Source: Oribacterium sp. UBA3737
GTDB taxonomy: Bacteria > Bacillota_A > Clostridia > Lachnospirales > Lachnospiraceae
Assembly (NCBI GenBank): GCA_002371295.1
Contig: DFGZ01000184.1
Span: 1 to 14,444 of the forward strand
Direction of reading: 5' to 3'
Length of the DNA: 14,444 nt
Shown here: piece by piece, positions 1 through 6,945 of the stretch
Numbering within the stretch: the stretch's first letter is position 1
Layout of the letters: every line of letters starts with the position of its first letter
Translations under genes and position numbers: made by a program
Notes under the pieces: model-generated
Told to the model about the DNA's origin: nothing
The model's database searches: none
The model's input: only the letters and a program-made list of their open reading frames with translations

Positions 1-752
1 ATAAACAGAAAGACGCCGGATGCAATGAGGGCAGCGAAAAGAAGCCATCCAAAGGGGATTTTCAGGAGTTCGTTCATGAACAGTACCGTAGTTATCATTA
101 TGAAAAGAGAGGCTATGCTCTGGAGGTTTCCCAGAAGCCGGATCTTCTTTTGAAACCAGGGGTATTCTGTTTCGTGAATGAGGATTCCGTCATGGATGCC
201 TGATATGGTGTCCGACAGGGCAGTGCTTATGCTCCGGGGATAGAGACCGTATTCATGGTTTGAGAATCCGCCGGCCTCACAAAGGGGATGGATGCTCTTA
301 TAGATATGCTCTTCATCCCGTTCCTCAGTTAAGGGAAGGGCCAGCAGAATGTGGACTGAGACAGCGCCATCGGGCTCCTCGGTTTCTATAAAAAGAAGAG
401 GATCGAAAGTGACATCGGCTATGTGAAATATGGAATAAAGCTGTTCCTTTAATTCCATGAAGCTCTCCGGAAGACTAAGGGTCTGATCCAGTATTCTGCC
501 TTCTGACCTGTCCACGGTCCTGAACTCCGTTGTGAAAAATAAGGCTGTCCGGTTCTTTTCATGAAAGTCTTTGAGCTTTGCTATCCAGAGAGATTCTGTA
601 TTAAGAGAATCGGAGAGGGTTTTCAGTTCGATATATGAACCGTCATCGGCGAAATAACGTATCCTGTTTTTGGGCTCACGAAGTCCGGAAAGAGACATGA
701 GACTGTGGACAGGCCGCGTATCAAGATCAAAATTCCAATTGTAATTTTTCAT
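1..752 (-). CDS. Hypothetical protein with C-terminal membrane hairpin (partial, C-terminus outside window)
   Basis: An open frame runs uninterrupted from an ATG at 752 down to base 1, 250 codons without a stop; an in-frame TAA lies about 27 bp upstream, and no other start codon lies between. The protein begins MKNYNWNFDLD. The first ~205 residues look soluble (mixed charged and aromatic, no signal peptide). Two hydrophobic segments follow at about residues 213-230 (SIASLFIMITTVLFMNELL) and 234-250 (FGWLLFAALIASGVFLF), separated by the short turn KIP, as in a membrane hairpin. I do not recognise the family. Upstream there is no clear Shine-Dalgarno, which lowers confidence in the exact start, but codon use looks like its neighbours. 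It is transcribed away from the nucleoside cluster and shares no obvious function with it. Confidence 0.72.
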   Translation of the reverse strand, partial: MKNYNWNFDLDTRPVHSLMSLSGLREPKNRIRYFADDGSYIELKTLSDSLNTESLWIAKLKDFHEKNRTALFFTTEFRTVDRSEGRILDQTLSLPESFMELKEQLYSIFHIADVTFDPLLFIETEEPDGAVSVHILLALPLTEERDEEHIYKSIHPLCEAGGFSNHEYGLYPRSISTALSDTISGIHDGILIHETEYPWFQKKIRLLGNLQSIASLFIMITTVLFMNELLKIPFGWLLFAALIASGVFLF

Positions 753-856
753 AACAGTGATTGTTGAATATAAATGATGTTAGTGTCAAAAGTCGATATA
801 TAATTGTTTCGCGTTTTGTCCTCTGAATAATTATATATTTGCAGGTAATAAGGAGC

Positions 857-889
857 AAGGGCGCTTTGGTGTATCCAGGGCGCCCTTTT
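857..889 (+). terminator. Hairpin plus short T-run, candidate terminator or attenuator
   Basis: AAGGGCGC (857-864) is complementary to GCGCCCTT (880-887). The stem can continue inward through TTTGG/CCAGG (with wobbles) to a TGTAT loop, giving about 13 pairs, and TTTT closes it at 886-889. The T-run is only on the plus side, so a plus-strand transcript would be terminated, but no recognised gene lies upstream on that strand. It may therefore end a short unannotated RNA or act as an attenuator of a longer bmp leader. Confidence 0.5.
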
Positions 890-980
890 GGCATATATTA
901 ATGTTTTCTCATTGAATGGGGATATTGTGGAAATAATTGTCTAAAAGCACTATATAAAATATATTGCCGCACAAAAGGTA

Positions 981-998
981 TGTGCAAAATGTTGTACA
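981..998. promoter_or_regulatory. Inverted repeat overlapping the -35, candidate operator
   Basis: TGTGCAA (981-987) and TTGTACA (992-998) form an inverted repeat with one mismatch and a 4-nt centre (AATG). The right half-site covers the -35 hexamer of the operon promoter, so a bound repressor would block RNA polymerase. No regulator gene is encoded in the window, so the binding protein is unknown. Confidence 0.4.
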
Positions 999-1020
999 AT
1001 AAATATGTTCGCGATATAAT
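992..1020 (+). promoter_or_regulatory. Sigma-A-type promoter of the nucleoside operon
   Basis: TTGTAC (992-997), a 17-nt spacer and a perfect TATAAT (1015-1020). Transcription would start near 1027, giving an untranslated leader of about 45 nt before the lipoprotein start at 1072. This is the best promoter match in the window and the natural driver of the downstream genes. Confidence 0.8.
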
Positions 1021-1071
1021 TTTATTAGTTTTAATAAGTTGGTGTCATGGACACATAAAGGAGGGGAATCC

Positions 1072-2181
1072 ATGAAAAAGAAAGTATTAGCTATGTTCCT
1101 TGCAGCCGGAATGGCAGCAAGTCTTGTTGCCTGTGGTGGTTCTTCCACAACTGATGGGGGCGGGACTTCGGAGAAGACCGAGTCTCAGGCTTCTGATAAA
1201 TCAGGAGACAGCGGTGAGAAATCAAAGATCCGTGTATGTGTTGCATATTCGGGAAATCTGGGAGACAAGTCCTACAATGATTCCTGTAATGAGGGATCAC
1301 AGAAGGCAGTTGCTGATTTTGGTATAGAGCTTAAGAATCTTGAAGGAACCACACCTGATGAGTGGAAGGCAAATCTTCTTTCGGCATGTGAAGATGGCTA
1401 TGATCTTGTTATCTGTTCTTCTTCGAACTTCCAGGAGTATCTTGAAGAGTATGCGCCGGCATATCCGGATGTAAAGTTCGCCATCATCGATACAACCGTT
1501 GATGCTCCGAATGTTCAGTCCATAAGCTTCGCCCAGAATCAGGGATCATTCCTTGCAGGAGCTGCTGCTGCGATGTTCACCGAGAAGACAGATATAGACG
1601 GAGTCAACGGTGACGCCATCATCGGATGGGTAGGCGGAATGGATATTCCTGTACTCCATGATTTCTATGTAGGATACGAGCAGGGTGCCAAGTATATCAA
1701 CCCTGACATCCAGATCCTTCAGGCCTTTGCAGGAACATGGAACGATCCGTTAAAGGGTAAGGAGCTTACACTTGCTCAGTACGAGCAGGGCGCGGACATC
1801 GTTATGAACGTTGCATCAGGTACAGGTTCAGGTATTCTGGAAGCTGCTGCTGACGCAGGAAAATATGCCATCGGTGTTGACCTTAACCAGGATAATGATC
1901 AGCCGGGTCATGTTCTCACTTCCATGGTTAAGAGAGTTGATACAGCATGCTACCTTACAATCAAGTCTGTTGTAGAGGGTACATTCCAGGGTGGAAGCGT
2001 ATCTTATCTCACAGTTGCCGATGGCGGTGTAAGCCTTACAGATTTTGCTGTTATCAAGGAAGCTCTTGGAGACAAGTTCCCACAGGATATAGTTGACAAG
2101 ATTGCAGAACTTGAAAAGAAGATAGTTTCCGGTGAGATCGTAGTTGAGAACTATGAGGGATTCGGACCTTCTGCAAAATAA
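1072..2181 (+). CDS. Bmp/PnrA-family nucleoside-binding lipoprotein of an ABC importer
   Basis: This 369-residue protein is the extracytoplasmic substrate-binding subunit of an ABC importer. The start is set at ATG 1072, 5 nt after AAAGGAGGGG; an in-frame TTG at 1039 has no ribosome site. Residues 1-20 are a lipoprotein signal (MKKKVLAMFLAAGMAASLVA) with lipobox LVAC, so Cys21 is the lipidated first residue, followed by a Gly/Ser/Thr linker to about residue 47. The remainder matches the Bmp fold: an early strand with GNLGDKSYNDS, then IIDTTVDAPNVQSISF, QGSFLAGAAAAM, IGWVGGMDIPVLHDFYVGY and GVDLNQDND. Characterised Bmp proteins (PnrA, BmpA, YufN/NupN) bind purine or other nucleosides; a nucleoside ligand here is supported by the hydrolase and ribokinase downstream. 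The exact nucleoside cannot be read from sequence. Confidence 0.93.
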   Translation: MKKKVLAMFLAAGMAASLVACGGSSTTDGGGTSEKTESQASDKSGDSGEKSKIRVCVAYSGNLGDKSYNDSCNEGSQKAVADFGIELKNLEGTTPDEWKANLLSACEDGYDLVICSSSNFQEYLEEYAPAYPDVKFAIIDTTVDAPNVQSISFAQNQGSFLAGAAAAMFTEKTDIDGVNGDAIIGWVGGMDIPVLHDFYVGYEQGAKYINPDIQILQAFAGTWNDPLKGKELTLAQYEQGADIVMNVASGTGSGILEAAADAGKYAIGVDLNQDNDQPGHVLTSMVKRVDTACYLTIKSVVEGTFQGGSVSYLTVADGGVSLTDFAVIKEALGDKFPQDIVDKIAELEKKIVSGEIVVENYEGFGPSAK

Positions 2182-2218
2182 ATACCTGGGATGAATTCCC
2201 TGGATATTCCGGTTGAAT

Positions 2219-2278
2219 AAGAGCTCTTCGACCAGAGTGTTGTGCAATTGCAAAACGCCGTGGAAAGAAGAGCTTTTT
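2219..2278 (+). terminator. Strong internal terminator between lipoprotein and ATPase genes
   Basis: AGCTCTTC (2222-2229) pairs perfectly with GAAGAGCT (2267-2274), extendable outward by AAG/TTT with one wobble. An inner hairpin uses GTGTT (2237-2241) with AACGC (2254-2258), TGC/GCA and an AATT loop. T5 follows at 2274-2278. It would reduce read-through into the ATPase and permeases, a common way to keep the binding protein in excess over the membrane parts. Confidence 0.75.
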
Positions 2279-2395
2279 CTGTGATTTTGGCACCTGCCCC
2301 GGCCCGGTGAAAAGATGCTATGAAAAGCCGCATTTAAGGAGTCTTTGGGGATTACAGGAAAACAATTTAGAACACTAAAGAAAGCGGGTGAAAAA

Positions 2396-3925
2396 TTGGA
2401 CAGCGAATACATCGTAAGCATGGAAGGCATAAAAAAGACTTTTGGAAGCGTTCAGGCTGTCAAAAATGGTGAGTTCAATTTGAAAAAAGGAGAGATACAT
2501 TCACTTATAGGAGAAAATGGTGCGGGAAAATCCACCATGATGAAGCTTTTGTACGGAATGTATCCCTTTGATGCGGGAACTGTGACCATCGGAGGAAAAC
2601 AATACCAAAGCATTACGCCAAAAACAGCCATTGAGGCCGGTATCGGAATGGTCCATCAGGAATTCATGCTGGTAAAAGAGCTGACTGTTCTTGAGAATAT
2701 CATCCTGGGATTTGAGCCCAGGAAAGGTCTGACCATAGATTTTGCCACTGCAAGAAAAACCGTACAGAAGTACATAGATCAGTACAACATGGATATTCAG
2801 CTGGACAAGAAGATAGCCCAGATATCTGTAGGTGAGGCCCAGAGGGTTGAGATCATTAAGATACTGACCAGAGGTGCCGGCATCATCATTCTGGATGAGC
2901 CTACTGCGGTACTGACCCCTCAGGAGGCAAAACGTCTCTTCGAAATCCTCAATAACCTGAGAGAAGACGGTAAATCCATCGTCTTTATTTCCCATAAGCT
3001 GAATGAGATCATGGAAATAAGTGACAGGGTATCGGTCATGAGACAGGGTACCTATATGGGAACAGTGCTTAAGTCTGAGACCAATGAAAACGAACTTGCA
3101 CGCATGATGATAGGGCGTGACGTTTTCCTGAATATCGAGAAGAAAAAGTCTGAAATAGGAGAACCGGTCCTCCAGGTCGAGGATCTCTGGACTTCGGGAG
3201 AAAAGGAGATAAGTAAGATAAGAGGTCTTTCCTTTGATGTAAGAGCCGGAGAAATCGTCGGAGTTGCAGGTATCGACGGAAATGGTCAGAGTGAGCTGAT
3301 AGAAGCAATAACCGGACTCCGGAAGGTGGAAAAGGGAAAGGTCATACTGGACGGGAAAGACATTACCAATCTGTCAGTTAAGAAGATAAGAGAAGCAGGC
3401 CTGACCCATGTTCCGGAAGACAGAAATACAAGAGGACTGAACCGTCAGTTCTCCATAGGCGAGAATCTTATAGAGGTGACTCTGGACAAGGAACCCTTCT
3501 CGAAGAACGGTTTCCTGAAAAAGGATGCGATCAAAAAGTTCGCTGAAGAGCTTATAGAGAAATTCGACATAAGACCTGCCAAGGCAGAGCTTCCTACTTC
3601 ATTTCTGTCAGGCGGAAATGCCCAGAAGGTGGTGGTTGCGAGGGAAGTTACTCTCGGAGGAAAGCTTCTTGTGGCATCACAGCCCACAAGAGGTGTGGAT
3701 ATCGGAGCCATAGAGTCCATCCGCAGCATTTTACAGGATGTTAAGGAAAAGGGACTGGGAGTTTTGCTCGTATCCGCTGAACTTGAAGAGATCATGTCTC
3801 TTTCTGACAGAATTATAGTTATGCACAACGGAAAAATCACCGGACGCCTGAATGCAGAGGATGCTGATGAAGAACAGCTCGGTATGCTGATGATGAGCGG
3901 CAGGGAAGAAGGAGGAGAGGTATGA
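2396..3925 (+). CDS. Two-domain ABC transporter ATPase (nucleoside importer, NupO/RbsA-like)
   Basis: Energises import for the lipoprotein and two permeases. I place the start at TTG 2396 (MDSEYIVSMEGIKKTFG, 509 aa), where homologues usually begin, preceded by GGGTGA. The alternatives are TTG 2345, which adds 17 unconserved residues with AAGGAG only 3 nt away, and ATG 2420, which has no ribosome site. Domain 1 is complete: Walker A GENGAGKS (39-46), Q-loop VHQEF, signature SVGEAQ (144-149), Walker B IIILDEP (163-169), switch His200. Domain 2 has the degenerate P-loop GIDGNGQS (292-299), a good LSGGNAQK (404-411) and a Walker B altered to ASQPTRGVD. This asymmetry is normal for ribose/nucleoside importers with fused ATPase halves. 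The end overlaps the next gene by 4 nt (ATGA). Confidence 0.93.
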   Translation: MDSEYIVSMEGIKKTFGSVQAVKNGEFNLKKGEIHSLIGENGAGKSTMMKLLYGMYPFDAGTVTIGGKQYQSITPKTAIEAGIGMVHQEFMLVKELTVLENIILGFEPRKGLTIDFATARKTVQKYIDQYNMDIQLDKKIAQISVGEAQRVEIIKILTRGAGIIILDEPTAVLTPQEAKRLFEILNNLREDGKSIVFISHKLNEIMEISDRVSVMRQGTYMGTVLKSETNENELARMMIGRDVFLNIEKKKSEIGEPVLQVEDLWTSGEKEISKIRGLSFDVRAGEIVGVAGIDGNGQSELIEAITGLRKVEKGKVILDGKDITNLSVKKIREAGLTHVPEDRNTRGLNRQFSIGENLIEVTLDKEPFSKNGFLKKDAIKKFAEELIEKFDIRPAKAELPTSFLSGGNAQKVVVAREVTLGGKLLVASQPTRGVDIGAIESIRSILQDVKEKGLGVLLVSAELEEIMSLSDRIIVMHNGKITGRLNAEDADEEQLGMLMMSGREEGGEV

Positions 3926-4959
3926 ACGAGAAGCAAAAGGCTGCTTTAAATATCCTCTTATCGATGGTACTGGCGCTGGGAGCCGGTGCGATTGTGGTGG
4001 TACTGCAGGGAGAAAGTCCTGTGGAAGCTTATACCGCTCTTGTAAGGGGCGCATTTAACGGAAAACTGAAATTCGGTACAACTCTGGCAGGAGTCACACC
4101 GCTCTTGTTAACGTCACTTGCCTTTATCGTTGCCGCAAAGGCCGGGGCCTTTCACTGCGGAATTGAAGGCTGTGTTTTTCTGGGAGGCATCGTTGCCGCC
4201 TACATAGGAATCAACTGGACATTTCTTCCGGGACCGCTCCAGCTCATAGCCTGCTTTCTGGGGGCGATGCTGGTGGCATCCCTATGGTCCATGATTCCCG
4301 GAGTTCTGCGCATTTATTTCAATGTCTCTGAGGTGTGCTGTACCATCCTCATGAACTCTGTGGCTCTGTACATAACCAATTACCTTGTTTCCGGAGTCAT
4401 GAGTGCCGGAACCTCCCTGCCTCAGTCTGCGGAGGTGGCTCCACAGGTGAAGCTCCCTCAGTTCATGAAGCCGAGTTCCGCCAATATGGGACTTTTCATA
4501 GCCATCATAGTGACTGTGGTTATCATGATCCTTGTCTACAGGACCTCCTTCGGATTTAAGCTGAGACAGATAGGAACCAATCCTTTAAATGCCGAGTTCG
4601 CAGGAACAGATCCGAAGAAAATGTTCATATCCGCAATGATGCTTGCGGGTTGTATCGGCGGAACCGCAGGAGCTATAGAGGTACTGGGAGTTCACGGCTT
4701 CTTCCTGAACAACTTTGCAAGCGGTCTCGGTACTAACGGCATGCTGGCAGCGCTTATCTGCAAGAACAACATGTTCGTTGCCCCTCTGATCTCATTCTTC
4801 ATTGCGGTTCTTAAGTCCGGTGCCATGGGAATGCAGCAGGCCACCAGTGTTCCGAAATCACTGGTTGACACTATCACCGCGGTATTTATCATTTTCGCCT
4901 GCATGAATCTCATCGGAGATATAAAGAAGAAACGCGTTCTTAAAGAAGGGAGAAGCTGA
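3922..4959 (+). CDS. ABC nucleoside importer permease 1 (BPD_transp_2 family)
   Basis: This 345-residue integral membrane subunit belongs to the branched-chain/ribose-type permease family (NupP/YufP-like). ATG 3922 overlaps the ATPase stop and follows AGAAGGAGGAG. Hydrophobic segments are visible at about 8-28, 57-75, 84-97, 105-127, 136-158, 189-206, 236-256, 284-300 and 316-332. The family landmark AGAFHCGIEG (74-83) lies in the first third, and a cytoplasmic loop RQIGTNPLNAEFAGTDPKK (215-233) resembles the loop that contacts the ATPase. Together with the following permease it would form the heterodimeric channel. The neighbourhood argues for nucleoside transport rather than ribose or amino acids. 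Confidence 0.9.
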   Translation: MNEKQKAALNILLSMVLALGAGAIVVVLQGESPVEAYTALVRGAFNGKLKFGTTLAGVTPLLLTSLAFIVAAKAGAFHCGIEGCVFLGGIVAAYIGINWTFLPGPLQLIACFLGAMLVASLWSMIPGVLRIYFNVSEVCCTILMNSVALYITNYLVSGVMSAGTSLPQSAEVAPQVKLPQFMKPSSANMGLFIAIIVTVVIMILVYRTSFGFKLRQIGTNPLNAEFAGTDPKKMFISAMMLAGCIGGTAGAIEVLGVHGFFLNNFASGLGTNGMLAALICKNNMFVAPLISFFIAVLKSGAMGMQQATSVPKSLVDTITAVFIIFACMNLIGDIKKKRVLKEGRS

Positions 4960-4961
4960 GT

Positions 4962-5897
4962 ATGACATTTTCAAAGATATTTAATGCATCGCTTATATAT
5001 TCCACCTTTCGAACTGCGACACCCATCATCTATGCAGCCTTGTGTGCGGCTATCACGCAGCAGGCGGATATCCTTAACATAGGTACAGAGGGAATCATGC
5101 TTTTCGGCGCATTTATGGCCGTTGCGGTGAGCTATCTTACGGGAAGCTGGGCACTGGGTGTTCTTGTGGCTATGGTTGGCGGACTCTGCATCGCCATGGT
5201 CATGGCGGTAAGCCATCTCAAGTTCAGATCTGACATCTGTGCCATCGGAATGGGCGTTAATATGTTCGCTGTTGCCATAACCAAATTCCTGCTTAACGCA
5301 TGGCTCAAGCAGAGCGGTACCTTTGCGGATCCGAAGATCATCGCCATTCCCAAGGTACATATAAAGGCAATTGAAAAGATCAGCTTCCTGAATGATACCT
5401 TCAATGACTGGACCATCACAGAATGGTTCGTCATCCTTCTCGTTATCATTCTCTGGTTCGTGTTCTATAAGACGGTCTGGGGACTTCGCATAAGAGCCGT
5501 GGGACGTATGGCTCAGGCTGCCCAGACTGCAGGTATCAATGTCAATTCCATGAAATATCAGGCCATAGCCATTTCTGGCCTGGTAGGCGGACTTGCAGGA
5601 GCGCATCTGTCTCTCGGATATTCAGCGATGTTCGTTGAGAACATGACTAACGCAAGAGGCTTCATGGGTGTTGCAGCCATGTATTTCGGTGGAGCCCATC
5701 CTATATTTACAGCACTCGGATGCCTGTTCTTCGGGTTCACGGATTCTATAGGAGCCAGACTTCAGGCCTACGGTGTTCCCAGCCAGCTGGTTCTTCTGAT
5801 GCCGTATGTTGCAACTATTGCCATCCTTGCGATCTCCATGGCTACAAAGAAGGCTATGGAAAACAAGAGGAAGAGCTCACTGATCACTGCGGCATGA
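4962..5897 (+). CDS. ABC nucleoside importer permease 2 (BPD_transp_2 family)
   Basis: Second permease, 311 residues, NupQ/YufQ-like. ATG 4962 is 2 nt after the previous stop, with GAAGGGAGAAG as ribosome site inside the end of permease 1. The family motif is clearer here, QQADILNIGTEGIMLFGAF (33-51). Further landmarks are RAVGRMAQAAQTAGINV (178-194), which is the likely ATPase-coupling loop, and AISGLVGGLAGAHL (203-216). Hydrophobic segments lie at about 22-32, 45-60, 65-83, 95-112, 154-170, 200-218, 234-262 and 275-294. The TGA stop lies inside the first copy of a 21-nt repeat that carries a second, start-less ribosome-site sequence. Confidence 0.9.
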   Translation: MTFSKIFNASLIYSTFRTATPIIYAALCAAITQQADILNIGTEGIMLFGAFMAVAVSYLTGSWALGVLVAMVGGLCIAMVMAVSHLKFRSDICAIGMGVNMFAVAITKFLLNAWLKQSGTFADPKIIAIPKVHIKAIEKISFLNDTFNDWTITEWFVILLVIILWFVFYKTVWGLRIRAVGRMAQAAQTAGINVNSMKYQAIAISGLVGGLAGAHLSLGYSAMFVENMTNARGFMGVAAMYFGGAHPIFTALGCLFFGFTDSIGARLQAYGVPSQLVLLMPYVATIAILAISMATKKAMENKRKSSLITAA

Positions 5898-5997
5898 CCT
5901 ATGGAGGTAAAGTTTTAAAGTGAACTTTCAAGCATAAATGGTGGGTCATATACAAATTCGAGCAGGCCCGATTCGTGCATGACCCATGGAGGTAAAG
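5892..5997 (+). repeat. 21-nt direct repeat carrying a ribosome-binding site, two copies
   Basis: Copy 1 is 5892-5912 and copy 2 is 5977-5997; they match at 20 of 21 positions (T/C at 5900 and 5985). Each contains GCATGACC, then ATGGAGGTAAAG. Copy 2 is the working ribosome site of the nucleoside hydrolase, with ATG immediately after it. Copy 1 overlaps the permease stop and is followed by TTTTAA instead of a start codon. The pair looks like a duplication of a translation-initiation region with a hairpin lying between the copies. Confidence 0.8.
5941..5997 (+). promoter_or_regulatory. Conserved hairpin leader element, copy 1 (upstream of nucleoside hydrolase)
   Basis: GGGTCAT (5943-5949) pairs with ATGACCC (5979-5985). 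The stem continues inward (TAC/GTG with a wobble, AAT/ATT, CG/CG) around an A-C mismatch (5950/5978), another at 5954/5974 and a bulged T5958. GGAGG (5988-5992) sits just 3' of the stem, 5 nt before ATG 5998. The whole 60 nt up to and including ATG aligns without gaps, 43/60 identical, with 10128-10187 before ribokinase. There is no T-run, so it is not a terminator; a translation, RNA-stability or protein-binding element is more likely. Confidence 0.7.
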
Positions 5998-6945
5998 ATG
6001 AAAAAGCAAAAAGTATTCCTGGATTGTGATCCGGGACATGATGATGCCATTAACATCATGCTGGCCCATGCCTATCCTGAGCTTGAGCTGGTTGGGATTT
6101 CCGTAGTGGCGGGAAATCAGACCATTGAGAAGACCACTGTCAATGCACTTAATGTATGCCAGTATCTGGGAATCATGGATGTGCCTGTGGCAGCAGGCTG
6201 CGGCAATGCCATGGTGAAGCCGAGAGAGATCTGCCCTGAGATTCACGGCACCACCGGTATTGACGGACCCACATTTGAACCCCTGGTTAAGAAGGCGGAT
6301 CCAAGGCATGGAGTTCAGCTTATGATCGATATTCTCATGGCAGCGGAGGATCATGAGATCATGGTGGTTCCCACGGGTCCTCTGACCAATGTAGCCATGG
6401 CTCTCAGGATGGAGCCGCGTATCATTCCAAAGATCAAGCGTATCGTTCTTATGGGGGGCTCCTATCAGAACGGTAATGTCACTCCCGCGGCTGAATTCAA
6501 CATCCACTGTGATCCCGAGGCCGCATACGTGGTATTTACCTCCGGTGTTCCCATCACCATGGTGGGACTGGATGTAACGAGAAAGGTTCTTTGTTACCCG
6601 GAGATCGTTGACAGGATGGCAAAGATAGACAATAAGGCATCACACCTCTTTGTGGATCTCATGAGGTTCTTCAATAAGACCCAGAAAGAGGTTTTCGGCT
6701 GGGAAGGCGGTCCCACCCATGATCCCGTTACCTGTGCATCCATCATAGATCCTGAGCTTCTGACCACCAGATTCTGTCACGTAAGTGTAGACATTAAATC
6801 GGAAGAGAGCTACGGCAGGACCAATGCGGATATTTTCGAGTTCTTCCGGAGAGGCGAGCCCAACTGCGATGTTGCTGTTGATATAAATGTCGAGCGTTTC
6901 TGGGATATCATCGAACAGGGGATCAGATACTATGGAGACAAGTGA
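5998..6945 (+). CDS. Inosine/uridine-preferring-type nucleoside hydrolase
   Basis: This 315-residue cytoplasmic enzyme hydrolyses the N-glycosidic bond of a ribonucleoside to free base and ribose. The start is ATG 5998 after GGAGG; the in-frame ATG at 5986 lies within the ribosome site and adds only four residues. The calcium site signature is DCDPGHDDA (9-17): by comparison with protozoan enzymes, Asp11 and Asp16 bind calcium and Asp15 is the likely general base. His83 lies in HGTTGIDGP. VPTGPLTNVAMA (124-135), VLMGGSYQNGN (150-160), FNIHCDPEAA (167-176) with Asn168, and the late THDP with His241 and Asp242 are all present, so the active site is complete. Preference among purine and pyrimidine nucleosides cannot be told. 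It follows the importer and precedes an M20 gene, which overlaps its last 14 nt. Confidence 0.94.
   Translation: MKKQKVFLDCDPGHDDAINIMLAHAYPELELVGISVVAGNQTIEKTTVNALNVCQYLGIMDVPVAAGCGNAMVKPREICPEIHGTTGIDGPTFEPLVKKADPRHGVQLMIDILMAAEDHEIMVVPTGPLTNVAMALRMEPRIIPKIKRIVLMGGSYQNGNVTPAAEFNIHCDPEAAYVVFTSGVPITMVGLDVTRKVLCYPEIVDRMAKIDNKASHLFVDLMRFFNKTQKEVFGWEGGPTHDPVTCASIIDPELLTTRFCHVSVDIKSEESYGRTNADIFEFFRRGEPNCDVAVDINVERFWDIIEQGIRYYGDK

Larger units (their letters stand above)
753..1071. other. Divergent intergenic region, 319 bp, AT-rich
   Basis: This gap separates the minus-strand gene from the Bmp lipoprotein gene. I see no credible gene in it. It holds a hairpin/T-run (857-889), an inverted repeat (981-998) overlapping a promoter (992-1020) and the ribosome site at 1057-1066 (AAAGGAGGGG, 5 nt before ATG 1072). 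A TATAAT at 799-804 could be the -10 of a second plus-strand promoter, but its -35 is poor. I looked for a purine-type riboswitch, which would fit a nucleoside operon, and did not find its core. Confidence 0.6.

Noticed and set aside
753..1071. Purine-type riboswitch in the operon leader
   Set aside because: Expected for a nucleoside operon, but the conserved purine-riboswitch core and loop sequences are absent, and the mapped promoter leaves only ~45 nt.
2345..2395. N-terminal extension of the ATPase from TTG 2345
   Set aside because: AAGGAG is only 3 nt from that TTG, and the added 17 residues do not look like family sequence; the conserved protein starts at about 2396.
1828..2430. Long minus-strand open frame opposite the lipoprotein and ATPase start
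   Set aside because: Antisense to well-supported genes, no ribosome site, no recognisable domain; the same applies to the other long antisense frames across the operon.
5941..5997. Hairpin leader as a rho-independent terminator
   Set aside because: No T-run follows in either copy; instead the ribosome-binding site begins right after the stem.
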